DNA of 64,000 nucleotides from Corynebacterium bouchesdurhonense (GTDB lineage Bacteria; Actinomycetota; Actinomycetes; Mycobacteriales; Mycobacteriaceae), in the NCBI RefSeq assembly GCF_900078305.2, contig NZ_LT546028.1, positions 1,000,570 through 1,064,569 on the forward strand, given 5' to 3'. Below are positions 44,770-53,997 of this stretch, piece after piece. Position 1 is the first letter of the stretch. Each line of letters begins with the position of its first letter. The notes under the pieces are model-generated. The model was not told where the DNA came from. It made no database searches and worked only from the letters and a program-made list of their open reading frames with translations. The translations under genes were made by a program, and so were the position numbers.

Positions 44770-47739
44770 TTGGCTACCCGCCTGCAAGTGCCGAGGCCGA
44801 AACCGAGGAAGACGAACAACGGGCTGTGGACCACCATCGCCGTCATCGGGATCGTGCTGGTCCTGCTGCCCTTAGTGGTGGGTCTGTACACGGACTTCCT
44901 GTGGTTCGGGGAGCTCGATTACCGCTCCGTATTTAATAAGGTGCTGCTGAGCCGCATCGCGCTGTTCGCTCTCTTCGCGCTCCTCGGCGGCGGGGTGGCG
45001 TACCTCGCCGGCCGCCTGGCGTGGCAGGGCCGCCCGCGCGCCGCTGACCTGCCGGACCCGTTCGGCACCAACGCCAAGTACCGCGCCAACCTGGAGCAGG
45101 GCGTGCGCACCATCCTGGTGTGGATCCCCGTAGCCGTCGCCGTCTTCTCCGGCCTGGCCGGGCAGCGGCTGTGGCGCACCTTCCTGCTCTGGTTTGGCGG
45201 CGGGGACTTCGGGGTGAAGGACGCCCAGTTCAACCGTGACCTGGGCTTTTACGCGTTTAGCCTGCCCGCCATCTCGGCGCTGCTGGACATGGCCTCCATG
45301 CTGCTGGTGGTCGCCTTCCTGGTGGGCCTGGCCGGCCACTACCTGCTCGGCGGCATCCGCCTGGCCAGCCGCATGGGGGGCGTCAGCGGCCAGATCTCGT
45401 CGCCCGCCCGCATCCAGCTCGCCGTGACCGCCGGCCTGTGGCTGTTGGTCAAGGCCGGCAGCTACTGGCTCGAGCGCTACCAGCTGCTCTACAGCCAGAA
45501 CGACATTTTCACCGGCGCGTCCTACAGCACCATCAACGCGATGCTGCCCGCCAAGCTCATCCTCACTATCATCGCTGTGCTGGTCGCCGCCGCATTCTTC
45601 GCCTCCGTGGTGTACAAGGACCTGCGCATCCCGGCGCTCGCAACGGTGCTGATGGTGGTGTCCTCCATTGTGGTGGGCAACGTGTGGCCAGCGCTGTTGG
45701 AGCAGTTCTCGGTTAAGCCGAACCGCCAGGCCAAGGAGTACGAGTACATCGGCCGCAACATCGACGCCACCCGCTACGCCTACGGGCTGACGGATGACAC
45801 GGTCACCTACGAGGAGAACTGGGGCCAGTCCAACACCACCGCTTCGGATGTGGCGGCGGACGCGGCGACCATCTCCAACATCCGCCTGCTGGACCCGGAC
45901 ATCATCGCGCCGACCTTCACCCAGAACCAGCAGCTGCGCAACTTCTACGGGTTCCCGGACCAGCTGGCCATGGACCGATACGAGGTGGACGGGGAGATGC
46001 GGGACTTCGTGGTCGCGGCCCGCGAGCTGAACCCGAACTCGCTGTCTGAGAACCAGCGCGACTGGATCAACCGCCACACCGTGTACACCCACGGCAACGG
46101 TTTTATCGCGGCGCAGGCCAACACCGTGGACGAGGCGGCGCAGGACGCCGGCTCCACCCGCGGCGGCCTGCCCATCTTCACCGTCTCCGATCTGCAGACC
46201 AACGCGGTGGCACGCGACAAGGACGAGGCGGAGGAGCTGGGTATCCGCGTGGACGAGCCGCGCATTTACTACGGCCCGGTGATCGCCTCGGCGACGGACA
46301 CCCTGGACTACGCCATCGTGGGCGACAACGGCCAGGGCCCGGTCGAGTACGACACGGATACGTCCACCTACACCTACACGGGTGCCGGCGGCGTGAACGT
46401 AGGCAACTGGGCCAACCGCATCGCGTACTCCATCAAGTACCAGGAGCTCAACCTCCTGCTGTCGGATCGCGTGGGCGGCGAGTCCAAGATCCTCTACGAC
46501 CGTGATCCGCGCGAGCGTGTGGAGAAGGTTGCGCCGTGGCTCACCACGGATTCCAAGACCTACCCGGCGGTGGTGGACGGCCGCGTGAAGTGGATCGTGG
46601 ACGGCTACACCACGCTGTCGCGCTTGCCGTACTCCACGCGCACCGCGCTTACCGACGCCACCCAGGACGCCCTCAACCCCGACGGCACTACCCAGCGCCT
46701 GGTGAACAACGACGTGGCCTACATCCGCAACTCCGTCAAGGCCACAGTGGACGCGTACGACGGCACGGTGGAGCTCTACGCCTTCGACGAAGAGGACCCG
46801 GTGCTCAAGGCCTGGATGAGCGTCTTCCCGGACACGGTGAAGCCGGCCGCGGACATCTCCGATGCCCTGAGGGACCACCTGCGCTACCCCGAGGACCTGT
46901 TCAAGGTGCAGCGCAAGTTGATCGCCCGCTACCACGTGGACGACCCGGGCGTGTTCTTCAACAACGACGCGTTCTGGTCCGTACCGAATGACCCGACCGC
47001 CCCTGAGGGTCGCCAGCAGCTCTACCAGCCGCCGTACTACGTGGTGGCGTCCGACCCGGAGACGCAGAAGCCGTCCTTCCAACTGATCACCCCGTACCGC
47101 GGCCTGAACCGCGAGTTCCTCTCCGCCCACATGGCGGTGTCCTCGGACCCGGAGAACTACGGCAAGATCACGGTCCGCGTCCTGCCCACCAACACGCAGA
47201 CGCAGGGCCCGAAGCAGGCGCAGGACGCGCTGATGTCCTCGGACCAGGTGGCGCGCGACCGCACGCTGTGGGAGGGCACGAACAACCTGAAGAACGGCAA
47301 CCTGCTCACCCTGCCGGTGGGCGGCGGCGAGATCCTCTACGTGGAGCCGATCTACTCGCAGCGCAAGGACCAGGAATCCGCCTTCCCGAAGCTGCTGCGC
47401 GTGCTGGTGTTCTACCGCGGCCAGGTGGGCTACGCGCCGACGATCTCGCAGGCACTGAGCCAGGTGGGCATCAACTCCGCCGCCGCGCAGGAGATCGACG
47501 TGGTGGACGAGGACGCCTCCGTGCGCGACGAGGCTGACATGGCGTCGCCGACCGCGCCGGGCCAGAACGAGGAGCGCTCCGGCGAGGCGAAGCCCGCCAA
47601 CCAGGACGAGGCGCTCAAGGGCATCAACAACGCCCTCCGCAACCTGGAGAGCGCCCGCGACAAGTCCTTTGAGGAGTACGGCCGCGCCCTCGACGAGCTT
47701 GACCGCGCGGTGGCCGCGTACCAGGGTTCGCAGCAGTAG
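44770..47739 (+). CDS. UPF0182 family large membrane protein
   Basis: 989 residues. About seven membrane helices in the first 300 residues (IAVIGIVLVLLPLVVGLY, FALFALLGGGVAYLAG and others) are followed by a large extracytoplasmic region and an acidic, coiled-coil-like tail (RNLESARDKSFEEYGRALDELDRAV). Function unknown, conserved in actinobacteria (Rv3193c). TTG 44770 follows AAGGAG by 5 nt; no ATG is near. Transcription ends at a strong hairpin 23 nt after the stop. Confidence 0.88.
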   Translation: MATRLQVPRPKPRKTNNGLWTTIAVIGIVLVLLPLVVGLYTDFLWFGELDYRSVFNKVLLSRIALFALFALLGGGVAYLAGRLAWQGRPRAADLPDPFGTNAKYRANLEQGVRTILVWIPVAVAVFSGLAGQRLWRTFLLWFGGGDFGVKDAQFNRDLGFYAFSLPAISALLDMASMLLVVAFLVGLAGHYLLGGIRLASRMGGVSGQISSPARIQLAVTAGLWLLVKAGSYWLERYQLLYSQNDIFTGASYSTINAMLPAKLILTIIAVLVAAAFFASVVYKDLRIPALATVLMVVSSIVVGNVWPALLEQFSVKPNRQAKEYEYIGRNIDATRYAYGLTDDTVTYEENWGQSNTTASDVAADAATISNIRLLDPDIIAPTFTQNQQLRNFYGFPDQLAMDRYEVDGEMRDFVVAARELNPNSLSENQRDWINRHTVYTHGNGFIAAQANTVDEAAQDAGSTRGGLPIFTVSDLQTNAVARDKDEAEELGIRVDEPRIYYGPVIASATDTLDYAIVGDNGQGPVEYDTDTSTYTYTGAGGVNVGNWANRIAYSIKYQELNLLLSDRVGGESKILYDRDPRERVEKVAPWLTTDSKTYPAVVDGRVKWIVDGYTTLSRLPYSTRTALTDATQDALNPDGTTQRLVNNDVAYIRNSVKATVDAYDGTVELYAFDEEDPVLKAWMSVFPDTVKPAADISDALRDHLRYPEDLFKVQRKLIARYHVDDPGVFFNNDAFWSVPNDPTAPEGRQQLYQPPYYVVASDPETQKPSFQLITPYRGLNREFLSAHMAVSSDPENYGKITVRVLPTNTQTQGPKQAQDALMSSDQVARDRTLWEGTNNLKNGNLLTLPVGGGEILYVEPIYSQRKDQESAFPKLLRVLVFYRGQVGYAPTISQALSQVGINSAAAQEIDVVDEDASVRDEADMASPTAPGQNEERSGEAKPANQDEALKGINNALRNLESARDKSFEEYGRALDELDRAVAAYQGSQQ

Positions 47740-47761
47740 GGGGCACCCGCTTATCGACGTC

Positions 47762-47789
47762 ATCCCCTGGGCCTCCACCCAGGGGATTT
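47762..47789 (+). terminator. Hairpin terminator after the UPF0182 gene
   Basis: A perfect 10-bp stem ATCCCCTGGG/CCCAGGGGAT with a 6-nt loop, then TTGG. A GCTTATCGACG repeat (47749) lies between the stop codon and this stem. Confidence 0.75.
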
Positions 47790-47816
47790 GGCCTTTGAGA
47801 GGGGCGTGCGTATAGT
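47788..47816 (+). promoter_or_regulatory. Promoter of the initiator tRNA gene
   Basis: TTGGCC (47788-47793), a 17-nt spacer and TATAGT (47811-47816), about 50 nt upstream of the tRNA. Confidence 0.55.
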
Positions 47817-47865
47817 AGTCGACGTTGCCGATTACGGCAGCAGGTGAAGTACATATCTCACCCGT

Positions 47866-47939
47866 CGCGGGGTGGAGCAGCTCGGTAGCTCGCTGGGCTC
47901 ATAACCCAGAGGTCGTAGGTTCGAATCCTGCCCCCGCTA
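47866..47939 (+). tRNA. Initiator tRNA-Met (CAT)
   Basis: A 74-nt cloverleaf with anticodon CAT at 47900-47902 and a GGG/CCC pair block in the anticodon stem. Acceptor CGCGGGG pairs with CCCCGCT, leaving the first pair C1:U72 unpaired, a feature of initiator tRNAs in this lineage. The T-arm is GTAGG-TTCGAAT-CCTGC. CCA is not encoded. Confidence 0.93.
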
Positions 47940-47944
47940 CTAAT

Positions 47945-47986
47945 ACCCGGCCAGAGGCGCATCAGCCTCTGGCCGGGTTTTCGTTT
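47945..47986 (+). terminator. Rho-independent terminator of the tRNA gene
   Basis: A perfect 14-bp stem (ACCCGGCCAGAGGC and its complement) with a 6-nt loop, followed by TTTTCGTTT. Confidence 0.9.
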
Positions 47987-48082
47987 CCGCCGTTACCTGC
48001 CCTACCGCGAGGAGCCGGTGGGGTAGGACGAGGCGCGGGTTAAGGGTCAAAAAGTGTGTCTGGCGTCGGCGTGTCGCTGGGG

Positions 48083-48296
48083 TTAGATCTGGCCTTTTTG
48101 GATGCCTGTTGAGTGGTTGTAGTTGGTGTCGATAGCGTTGTCGTAGAGGGCTGGTCGTCCTGTTTCGTGGTCGGCGCGGTTCTCGTCGTGGGTCAGGATC
48201 TGGACTTTGGCGAGTTGATCCTTTCCCCAGTTGGACTGTCTGGCGATCTTGATGGGGTCGTCAGGCAGTTCTGTTTTCAGATACAGCCACCAGTCG
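48083..48296 (-). pseudogene. 3' part of the interrupted IS1249-type transposase gene
   Basis: Encodes the C-terminal about 70 residues (WWLYLKTELPDDP...NHSTGIQKGQI, ending in TAA at 48085-48083). Joined to the 5' part at 50450 after removing the inner element and one copy of AGTCG, it restores a 392-codon frame. Confidence 0.9.
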
Positions 48297-48366
48297 TGTC
48301 AGCGCTCGTTGAAAAGTAGCCCAAAACGCTCCTCGAAATGTAGCCCATCCGAAAAAGATTGGATGG

Positions 48367-49593
48367 GTGATTTCTTTGGATCAATGGGCTCAAATTCGGT
48401 TCCTGCGTGGGCAGGGACTATCAATCAGGAAGATCGCTGAGGAAGTCGGCTGCGCGAAGAAAACCGTTGAACGCGCTCTGACGTCTGACTCTCCCCCGAA
48501 GTACTCTCCACGCCCGGCCAGGTCAACGAGTTTCGACGCTTATGAGCCGGCGGTGCGCGCCCTGTTGGCCGAGTCGCCCCGGTTGAACGCGAAAGTCATC
48601 GCTCAGCGCGTCGGTTGGGAAGGGTCAGAATCATGGTTCCGCAAAAACGTAGCCAAAATACGCCCGGAATACCTTCCACCAGATCCGGTCGACACGCTGG
48701 ACCACCTGCCGGGACATGAGATCCAGTGCGACCTGACGTTCGCTCCGGGCGGGCTGCCCGATGACACCGGAGCGTTTCGCAAGCTGCCGGTGTTGGTGAT
48801 GGTTGCTTCCCATTCCCGTTTCGCCGGGGCGCGGATCTTGCCGTCGCGCACCACCGACGACCTTCTGGCCGGGATGTGGGATCTCCTCGAGCACACCTTC
48901 ACAGGGGTTCCCACCCGACTGGTGTGGGACCGCGAATCCGGCATCGGCAGAGCCAGACTGTGCGAACCGGTGATCGCGTTCGCCGGCGCGTTGGGCTGCA
49001 AGATCGTGCAAACCCCACCCAGGGACCCGGAATCCAAAGGCATCGTTGAGCGCACCAACGGGTACATGAAAACCTCGTTCTTCCCGGCACGGCGCTTCAC
49101 CAGTCCGAAGGATGTGCAAGCCCAGCTCGACGACTGGTTCACCACCGTTGCCAACGTGAGAACACACGCGGTGTTGAAGACTTCACCAGCTGAAGCCTTC
49201 GCCACAGATCGGGCCGGGATGCGGCCGCTACCGCCATACACACCGACCTTCGGCACCCGCCCCGCAGTGCGGCTGCCGCGTAACTACTACGTCACCGTCG
49301 ACACCAACCACTACAGCGTCGACCCCGCCTACGTCGACCGACTCGTCACGGTGCACACCACCTTGCACCAGGTCATCGTGACCGGCCCGGGCGGGGAAAC
49401 AATCGCCTCCCACCAAAGAATCTGGGCGAAAGGCCGCACAATCACCGACCCCGCCCACCAGGCCGCGGCCAAAGCAATGCGCCAGCAGCGCGCAACCACG
49501 CCTGCACCGAAACCCAGCTTCGACATCGCCGCCGCCGACCTCACCGTCTATGACCGCATCACCTCAAGCCCTGCGAAAAGGACCACGGCATGA
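48367..49593 (+). CDS. istA: IS21-family transposase IstA
   Basis: 408 residues. An N-terminal helix-turn-helix (LSIRKIAEEVGCAKKTVERAL) and a DDE integrase core: D in IQCDLTF, D in VWDRESG and E in SKGIVERTNGYM. GTG 48367 start. It overlaps istB by 4 nt (GCATGA), the usual IS21 coupling. Confidence 0.95.
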   Translation: MISLDQWAQIRFLRGQGLSIRKIAEEVGCAKKTVERALTSDSPPKYSPRPARSTSFDAYEPAVRALLAESPRLNAKVIAQRVGWEGSESWFRKNVAKIRPEYLPPDPVDTLDHLPGHEIQCDLTFAPGGLPDDTGAFRKLPVLVMVASHSRFAGARILPSRTTDDLLAGMWDLLEHTFTGVPTRLVWDRESGIGRARLCEPVIAFAGALGCKIVQTPPRDPESKGIVERTNGYMKTSFFPARRFTSPKDVQAQLDDWFTTVANVRTHAVLKTSPAEAFATDRAGMRPLPPYTPTFGTRPAVRLPRNYYVTVDTNHYSVDPAYVDRLVTVHTTLHQVIVTGPGGETIASHQRIWAKGRTITDPAHQAAAKAMRQQRATTPAPKPSFDIAAADLTVYDRITSSPAKRTTA

Positions 49594-50384
49594 CCCGCAC
49601 CCCAGCACACGACACCACCGCAACAATTAACCGCTACGCCAGGCAGCTCAAAACACCCCGCATCGCCAGCATCCACGCAACCATCGCGGAACAAGCCCGC
49701 GCCGAATCCTGGACACACGAGGAATACCTCGCCGCAGTGCTGTCTGTCGAAGCCACCGCCAGAGCAGAATCCGGCGCCACCCAACGCGTCAAACGCGCCG
49801 GCTTCCCCTCGATAAAAACCATCGCCGACTTCGACTTCACCGCCCAACCCGCAATCGACCGGGCAGAGATCGCCCGTCTTGAAACGGGCGCGTGGGTCGC
49901 CACCGCCGAAAACGTCGTCCTCCTCGGCCCGCCCGGCACCGGTAAAACACACCTCGCCACAGCACTCGGCGTCACCGCAGCCCAGCAAGGCTACCGGGTC
50001 TTGTTCGACACCGCCGCCGGGTGGGTCAACACGCTGACCGAAGCACACGCGATGGGCAGGTTGGAACCAACCTTGAAACGCTTAAGCGGCTACCACCTGC
50101 TCATCATCGACGAACTCGGCTACATCCCAGTTGAGGCCGACGCCGCGAACCTGTTCTTCCAACTCGTGTCCCGCCGGTACGAACACGGCTCCATCATTGT
50201 CACGTCCAACCTGGCATTTTCCCAATGGGCGCAATGCTTCGGCGACGTCACTGTCGCCACCGCGATGGTTGACCGTATTGTCCACCACGCCAAAATCTTC
50301 CAACACCGCGGCACCAGCCACCGCATCAAAGGCAGGGAAATCCCCGCAACAACCCCCGCCCCGCAACCACATCAGGCACAATAA
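49590..50384 (+). CDS. istB: IS21-family helper ATPase IstB
   Basis: 264 residues, AAA+ ATPase related to DnaC. Walker A GPPGTGKTH, Walker B LLIIDELGYIP, sensor I VTSN. It assists IstA in target selection and transposition. ATG 49590 lies inside the end of istA. Confidence 0.95.
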   Translation: MTRTPAHDTTATINRYARQLKTPRIASIHATIAEQARAESWTHEEYLAAVLSVEATARAESGATQRVKRAGFPSIKTIADFDFTAQPAIDRAEIARLETGAWVATAENVVLLGPPGTGKTHLATALGVTAAQQGYRVLFDTAAGWVNTLTEAHAMGRLEPTLKRLSGYHLLIIDELGYIPVEADAANLFFQLVSRRYEHGSIIVTSNLAFSQWAQCFGDVTVATAMVDRIVHHAKIFQHRGTSHRIKGREIPATTPAPQPHQAQ

Positions 50385-50449
50385 CCCAAGACCACACTGG
50401 GCTACTTTTCAAAGAGCGCCAGTGGGCTACATTTCGAAGAGCGCTCACA

Positions 50450-51419
50450 AGTCGAGCATGCGGCGTTGGTGCTCGTTGGTGCGCCCGCGGTGGGCGTGGG
50501 CAAGTGCTTTGACTTGGGCGTTGATCCCGCCTTCAAGACTGTTGGTTGTGGCTTTGACTCGGGCGGGATCGAGTACGCCTTCGGGTGGGTCGAGGTAGAC
50601 AAACAGCAGGTTGTTTCGCCACAGGTGATTGAGGCTGTTGTAGGCCTTGCGCACGTTTGCGTGGGTCCAGGTGGTGACCCACATTCCGGTTGCGGGGTCT
50701 TTGCTTCTGGTTTTCTCGTTCATCCATTTTTGGTAGATGGTGGAGAATTCATGCAGCTGCCCACCCCAGGTGGCGGCCTGGTCCAATGTGGTGATCTGGG
50801 TGAGGTTGAGCGCCAGCCGGTAGATCGTTTGTCCTGCGTCGGTGCGCGGGCGCGAGGTGGTGTGGCGGCGCACAACGCGTTGAGCGTGAACTAAGCAACG
50901 CTGCACTTTGGTAGTTGGCCAACACGTTTTGATCGCGCTTGCTGCGCCTTGCCCACCGTCGAGCACAACGATCAAGGGGGCGGGGATACGTGAGAGCAGG
51001 TGTTGGTAGTCGCGACTGGTTTCCCGGTAGCACCAGTGCCAGGCAATGACGTGGTCGATAGTTGCGGCGACGATAAGGCACCCGCCTGCGGTGTAGGTGC
51101 CGTCAATGAAGATCTGGTCGTAGACGCGCCCGGTGTGACTGATGGTGGGATCAGGCACGTCAACGAGCCAACACCAGGTGAAACGCCGTTTCAGTGTGGA
51201 GCGGCTCACGCCGAGTCGTTTCGCGGTGACCGAGAGGGTCTCCGTGGTGGTGCAGTGCGTGATGAATTGGGCGAACGTGGCGGCGTTGGTGACGTCGGGG
51301 CGCTTTTTGGAGGCGGAGAAGCCACAGGCTTTACACCGCCACCGGGTTGTGCCTTTAGATGTGGTGCCGTTGCGTTTCATTTCAGCGCCGCAGTGGCAGC
51401 GTGGTCGGTTCTTTGGCAT
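50450..51419 (-). pseudogene. 5' part of the interrupted IS1249-type transposase gene
   Basis: Encodes about 323 residues from ATG 51419: a zinc ribbon (CHCGAEMKRNG...CKACG), a helix-turn-helix, and the catalytic blocks IFIDGTYTAGG, VVLDGGQGAASAIK and TTNSLEGGINAQVK (D, D, E). The frame breaks at the IS21 insertion right after RRMLD. The protein family is IS1249. Confidence 0.9.
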
Positions 51420-51580
51420 TGGGCTACAACACCAAAAGCGCATACCACATCCCGGTTGCCACACCGAGGATTTCGCCGACCCCAGCTCGGTATACGCCCT
51501 GGAAGCGTATACTTTCGCTGAAGAACGAGGTCAGGTCCCGGAAATCACCGATTCCGGACACACATTCTGACCCTTAACCC

Positions 51581-52078
51581 CGAGCCGCGCAGCGGCGAGT
51601 CGAAGGCGAGGACGCGCCCGCCGTCGGCGTAGATGTCGTTGACCTCGCCCACGCGGATCACGCGCTTCAGCCCGCGGTCCGCAACGTAGAAGTTGCCGCG
51701 CGCGTCGCTGGCCACCACCGCGCTGCCGAAGGCGCGCACCTGCAGGTTGCCCATCTTCGGCGCGCCCGCGAACGCGTTTGTGTCGGCGCAGTCCCACGCG
51801 TCGCCCTTGCCCAAGTTCATGGCGTTGGCCTGCCCGTAGCGCTCCCGGCACTGGTGCCCAGGCATGGTGTCCACGAGGCTGAGGCAGTGCACGAAGTCCT
51901 TCCCGTCCACGTTGTACACCCCGCAGCGAACGGTGTCCTGCTGGTTGGCAATGGTGGCGTAGGGCGCCTGTGCGGGCAGCTGGCGGTAGCCGGCGGGCCA
52001 CTCGGCGGCACCCGCGGCGGGAGCGAGCACGGACGTTGCGGCGAGTGCGGCCGCGGCGATGTGGGAGAAAGTTTTCAT
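51581..52078 (-). pseudogene. Secreted protein gene with its 3' end displaced by the IS element
   Basis: Signal peptide (AAAALAATSVLAPAAGA), then a mature domain with several Cys (VRCGVYNVDGKDFVHCLSL, HQCRERYG, DCADTNAF) and FGSAVVASDARGNFYVADRG; function unknown. The host frame runs to 51581, then reads about a dozen foreign codons to a stop at 51545. The original end lies beyond the element: 48028-48002 encodes about eight residues (SYPTGSSR) and TAG. The product may still be functional. It overlaps the upstream gene by 4 nt (ATGA). Confidence 0.8.
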
Positions 52079-53241
52079 GCCCGAAGTATGTCAGGATTTC
52101 CCCAGCGCTGCACGCCGCCGGGCAGCGAGACCAGGGTCAGGCCCAGCTCGCCGGCCAGGGGCTGGTGCTTATCGACGAACCCTTGCGACCGCCTCCCCGA
52201 CGCGCAGTACACCACCACCTCGGTCCCTGGCCGGAACCAAGCGAGCGCAATGCGTGCGGCCTCCGGGTCCGCCTCCACCACGCTCATCGGCAGGTTCGGC
52301 CCGGTCGACGCGATGTCCTCCAACACCTTCTCGTGCGGCTCGCGCACGTCCAGGCTTTGCGCATCCCCGCGGGCCAGGCGCTCGATCAGCTCGCGGCCCA
52401 CCCGGTCCTCACGGGTCTCGCGGCGCTCCACGCCGGGCGCGGCGCACGCCGCGGTGTACGTGCCGAGGCTTGTCACCAGCGCCCGCGCCGGGTCGCGCCG
52501 CACCGTGAAGTGGCGCAGGGACGCGGTGAGCGCGTCGTACATGTGCAGGCGGCCCACCTCGGCCTTGCCCACGCCGGCGAGGAACTTCACCGCCTCGGTG
52601 GCCATCAGCGAGCCCACCACGGATGTGGTTACGCCGAGCACGCCGGCGGTGGCGCAGTCCGGCACCGAGTCCGGGTCCGGTTGGGCGGGGTAGAGGTCGC
52701 GCATCCCCGCGCCGTCCGCGGGCGCGCCGGGGCCGGACCACCACAGGGCCACGTCGCCGCGGTAGCGCAGCACGGACCCCCACACCAGGGGCGTGCCCGA
52801 GATTTCGGCGGCGTCGGCGGCGAGGAATTTAGTGGTGAAGGTGTCGGAGCCGTCGATAAGCACATCGATGCCCTCGAGCGAAGCGAGAATATTCCCCTCG
52901 TCCAGGCGCGCATCCACGGCGTGCACGGTGATGCCTGGCTGCAGCTCGCGCAGGCGCTCGGCGGCCACCTCCACCTTCTTGCGGCCCACGTCGGGCGCGC
53001 CGAAGAGGATCTGGCGGTGGATGTTGGACAGGTTCACCACGTCATCGTCAATCACCGTGATCTCACCGACGCCGGTGGCGGCCAGCGCCTGCATCACCGG
53101 GCAGCCGAGCCCGCCGGCGCCGATCACCAGGACGTGTGCGGCGTGGAGCCGCGCCTGCTGCTCGGGGCCGAAGCCGGGCAGGTTCATTTGGCGGGCGGTG
53201 CGGGCGAGTTCTTCCCGAGGCAGGGGCGGTAGGGGTTGCAT
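52075..53241 (-). CDS. MoeZ/MoeB-like adenylyltransferase with C-terminal rhodanese domain
   Basis: 388 residues. The E1-type ThiF/MoeB domain has VLVIGAGGLGCPVMQAL, ITVIDDDVVNLSNIHRQILF and LIDGSDTFTTK. A rhodanese domain follows from about residue 285, ending VVVYCASGRRSQG with the active Cys. It should adenylate and thiolate sulfur-carrier proteins for molybdopterin, thiamine or cysteine synthesis. The CxxC zinc pairs of many MoeB proteins are not evident. TACATT plus 7 nt precedes ATG 53241 (leaderless). Two repeat copies lie at 52167 and 52850. Confidence 0.88.
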   Translation of the reverse strand: MQPLPPLPREELARTARQMNLPGFGPEQQARLHAAHVLVIGAGGLGCPVMQALAATGVGEITVIDDDVVNLSNIHRQILFGAPDVGRKKVEVAAERLRELQPGITVHAVDARLDEGNILASLEGIDVLIDGSDTFTTKFLAADAAEISGTPLVWGSVLRYRGDVALWWSGPGAPADGAGMRDLYPAQPDPDSVPDCATAGVLGVTTSVVGSLMATEAVKFLAGVGKAEVGRLHMYDALTASLRHFTVRRDPARALVTSLGTYTAACAAPGVERRETREDRVGRELIERLARGDAQSLDVREPHEKVLEDIASTGPNLPMSVVEADPEAARIALAWFRPGTEVVVYCASGRRSQGFVDKHQPLAGELGLTLVSLPGGVQRWGNPDILRA

Positions 53242-53274
53242 ACCCACAAATGTAGAAGCGTCGGTGGCCTATTG

Positions 53275-53314
53275 GGTGCCAAAGGTCACACTCGAAGGTA
53301 CGAAGGCTTACGAT
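53275..53314 (+). promoter_or_regulatory. Urease operon promoter region with possible GlxR site
   Basis: TACGAT (53309-53314) is a plausible -10, 22 nt before ureA. GGTGCCAAAGGTCACA (53275-53290) matches the GlxR half sites at 8 of 10 positions, centred about 38 nt before the expected start. No AmtR-type site is evident. Confidence 0.35.
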
Positions 53315-53336
53315 CGTTGCCGTAAAAGGAGCGGAA

Positions 53337-53639
53337 ATGAATCTGACACAGCGCGAACAGGAAAAGTTGCTCATCGTGGTGGCCGCGGACGTGGCGCGGC
53401 GCCGCAAAGAGCGGGGTTTAAAGCTCAACCACCCGGAGGCGGTGGCGCTGCTCACTGACTTCATTTTGGAGGGCGCGCGCGACGGCAAGACTGTGGCGCA
53501 GCTCATGAGCGAGGGCGTGGAGGTGCTCGGGCGCGACGACGTGATGGAGGGCGTGCCCGAAATGATCTCAGACGTGCAGGTCGAGGCGACGTTCCCCGAC
53601 GGCACCAAGCTCGTCACCGTCCACAACCCGATCCGCTAG
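53337..53639 (+). CDS. ureA: Urease gamma subunit
   Basis: 100 residues, the standard length. [20 protein letters not shown] and [18 protein letters not shown] are diagnostic. Together with UreB and UreC it forms the nickel urease that hydrolyses urea to ammonia and carbamate. ATG 53337 follows AAAGGAG. First gene of the operon. Confidence 0.97.
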   Translation: MNLTQREQEKLLIVVAADVARRRKERGLKLNHPEAVALLTDFILEGARDGKTVAQLMSEGVEVLGRDDVMEGVPEMISDVQVEATFPDGTKLVTVHNPIR

Positions 53640-53651
53640 GAGGCAGCCGCC

Positions 53652-53963
53652 ATGATTCCCGGTGAGTACTTCATCTCCGACGAGGGGCCGCTGACCATGA
53701 ACGCGGGTCGCGAGTCGATCACCCTGGAGGTGACCAACCGTGGCGACCGCCCGGTGCAGGTTGGCTCCCACTTCCACTTCGCCGAGGCCAACTCCGCGCT
53801 GGAGTTCGACCGCGAAGCCGCCCGCGGCAAGCGCCTAGACATCCCATCCGGCACGGCGGTGCGCCTCGAGCCGGGGGACAGCCGCACCGTGGAGCTGATC
53901 GATTACGGCGGCACCCGCCAAGTGCACGGATTCAACAGCCAGATCAACGGGCCCCTGGACTAG
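53652..53963 (+). CDS. ureB: Urease beta subunit
   Basis: 103 residues. [39 protein letters not shown] and [20 protein letters not shown] are the family core. AGGAGG (53638-53643) precedes ATG 53652 and overlaps the ureA stop. Confidence 0.97.
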   Translation: MIPGEYFISDEGPLTMNAGRESITLEVTNRGDRPVQVGSHFHFAEANSALEFDREAARGKRLDIPSGTAVRLEPGDSRTVELIDYGGTRQVHGFNSQINGPLD

Positions 53964-53997
53964 CCGGGACTCACTCACCACAGAAAGGCCGCAAGCA

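Larger units (their letters stand above)
48297..50449 (+). mobile_element. IS21-family insertion sequence (complete)
   Basis: 2153 bp, ends TGTCAGCGCTC... and its inverted match TGTGAGCGCTC.... Each end carries two related sub-repeats (AGCGCTC...GAAAAGTAGCCCA and CGCTC...GAAATGTAGCCCA), typical of IS21 multiple terminal repeats. Flanking 5-bp target duplication AGTCG at 48292-48296 and 50450-50454. Contains istA and istB, both intact, so the element may still be active. Confidence 0.95.
48037..51580 (-). mobile_element. IS1249-type insertion sequence (IS256 superfamily), interrupted
   Basis: Ends are inverted repeats beginning GGGTTAAGGGTCA, perfect over 13 bp and imperfect for about 20 more (GTGTGTCYGG). 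It encodes one transposase on the minus strand, split by the inner IS21-type element. Flanking 8-bp direct repeats CGAGGCGC (48029-48036) and CGAGCCGC (51581-51588) differ at one base. Without the inner element its length would be about 1.39 kb. It inserted near the 3' end of a secreted-protein gene. Confidence 0.85.

Noticed and set aside
48113..48440. Short open frames on the plus strand at 48113-48319 and 48231-48440
   Set aside because: They are antisense to the transposase remnant or out of frame with istA and have no features of their own.
48297..50449. The repeated terminal motifs near 48297 and 50449 as a CRISPR or regulatory array
   Set aside because: They are the multiple terminal repeats of an IS21 element: inverted, two per end, bounded by a 5-bp target duplication.
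48037..51580. The IS region as part of a prophage or genomic island
   Set aside because: No integrase, structural phage gene or other cargo is present; both flanks are chromosomal and the insertions can be resolved exactly.
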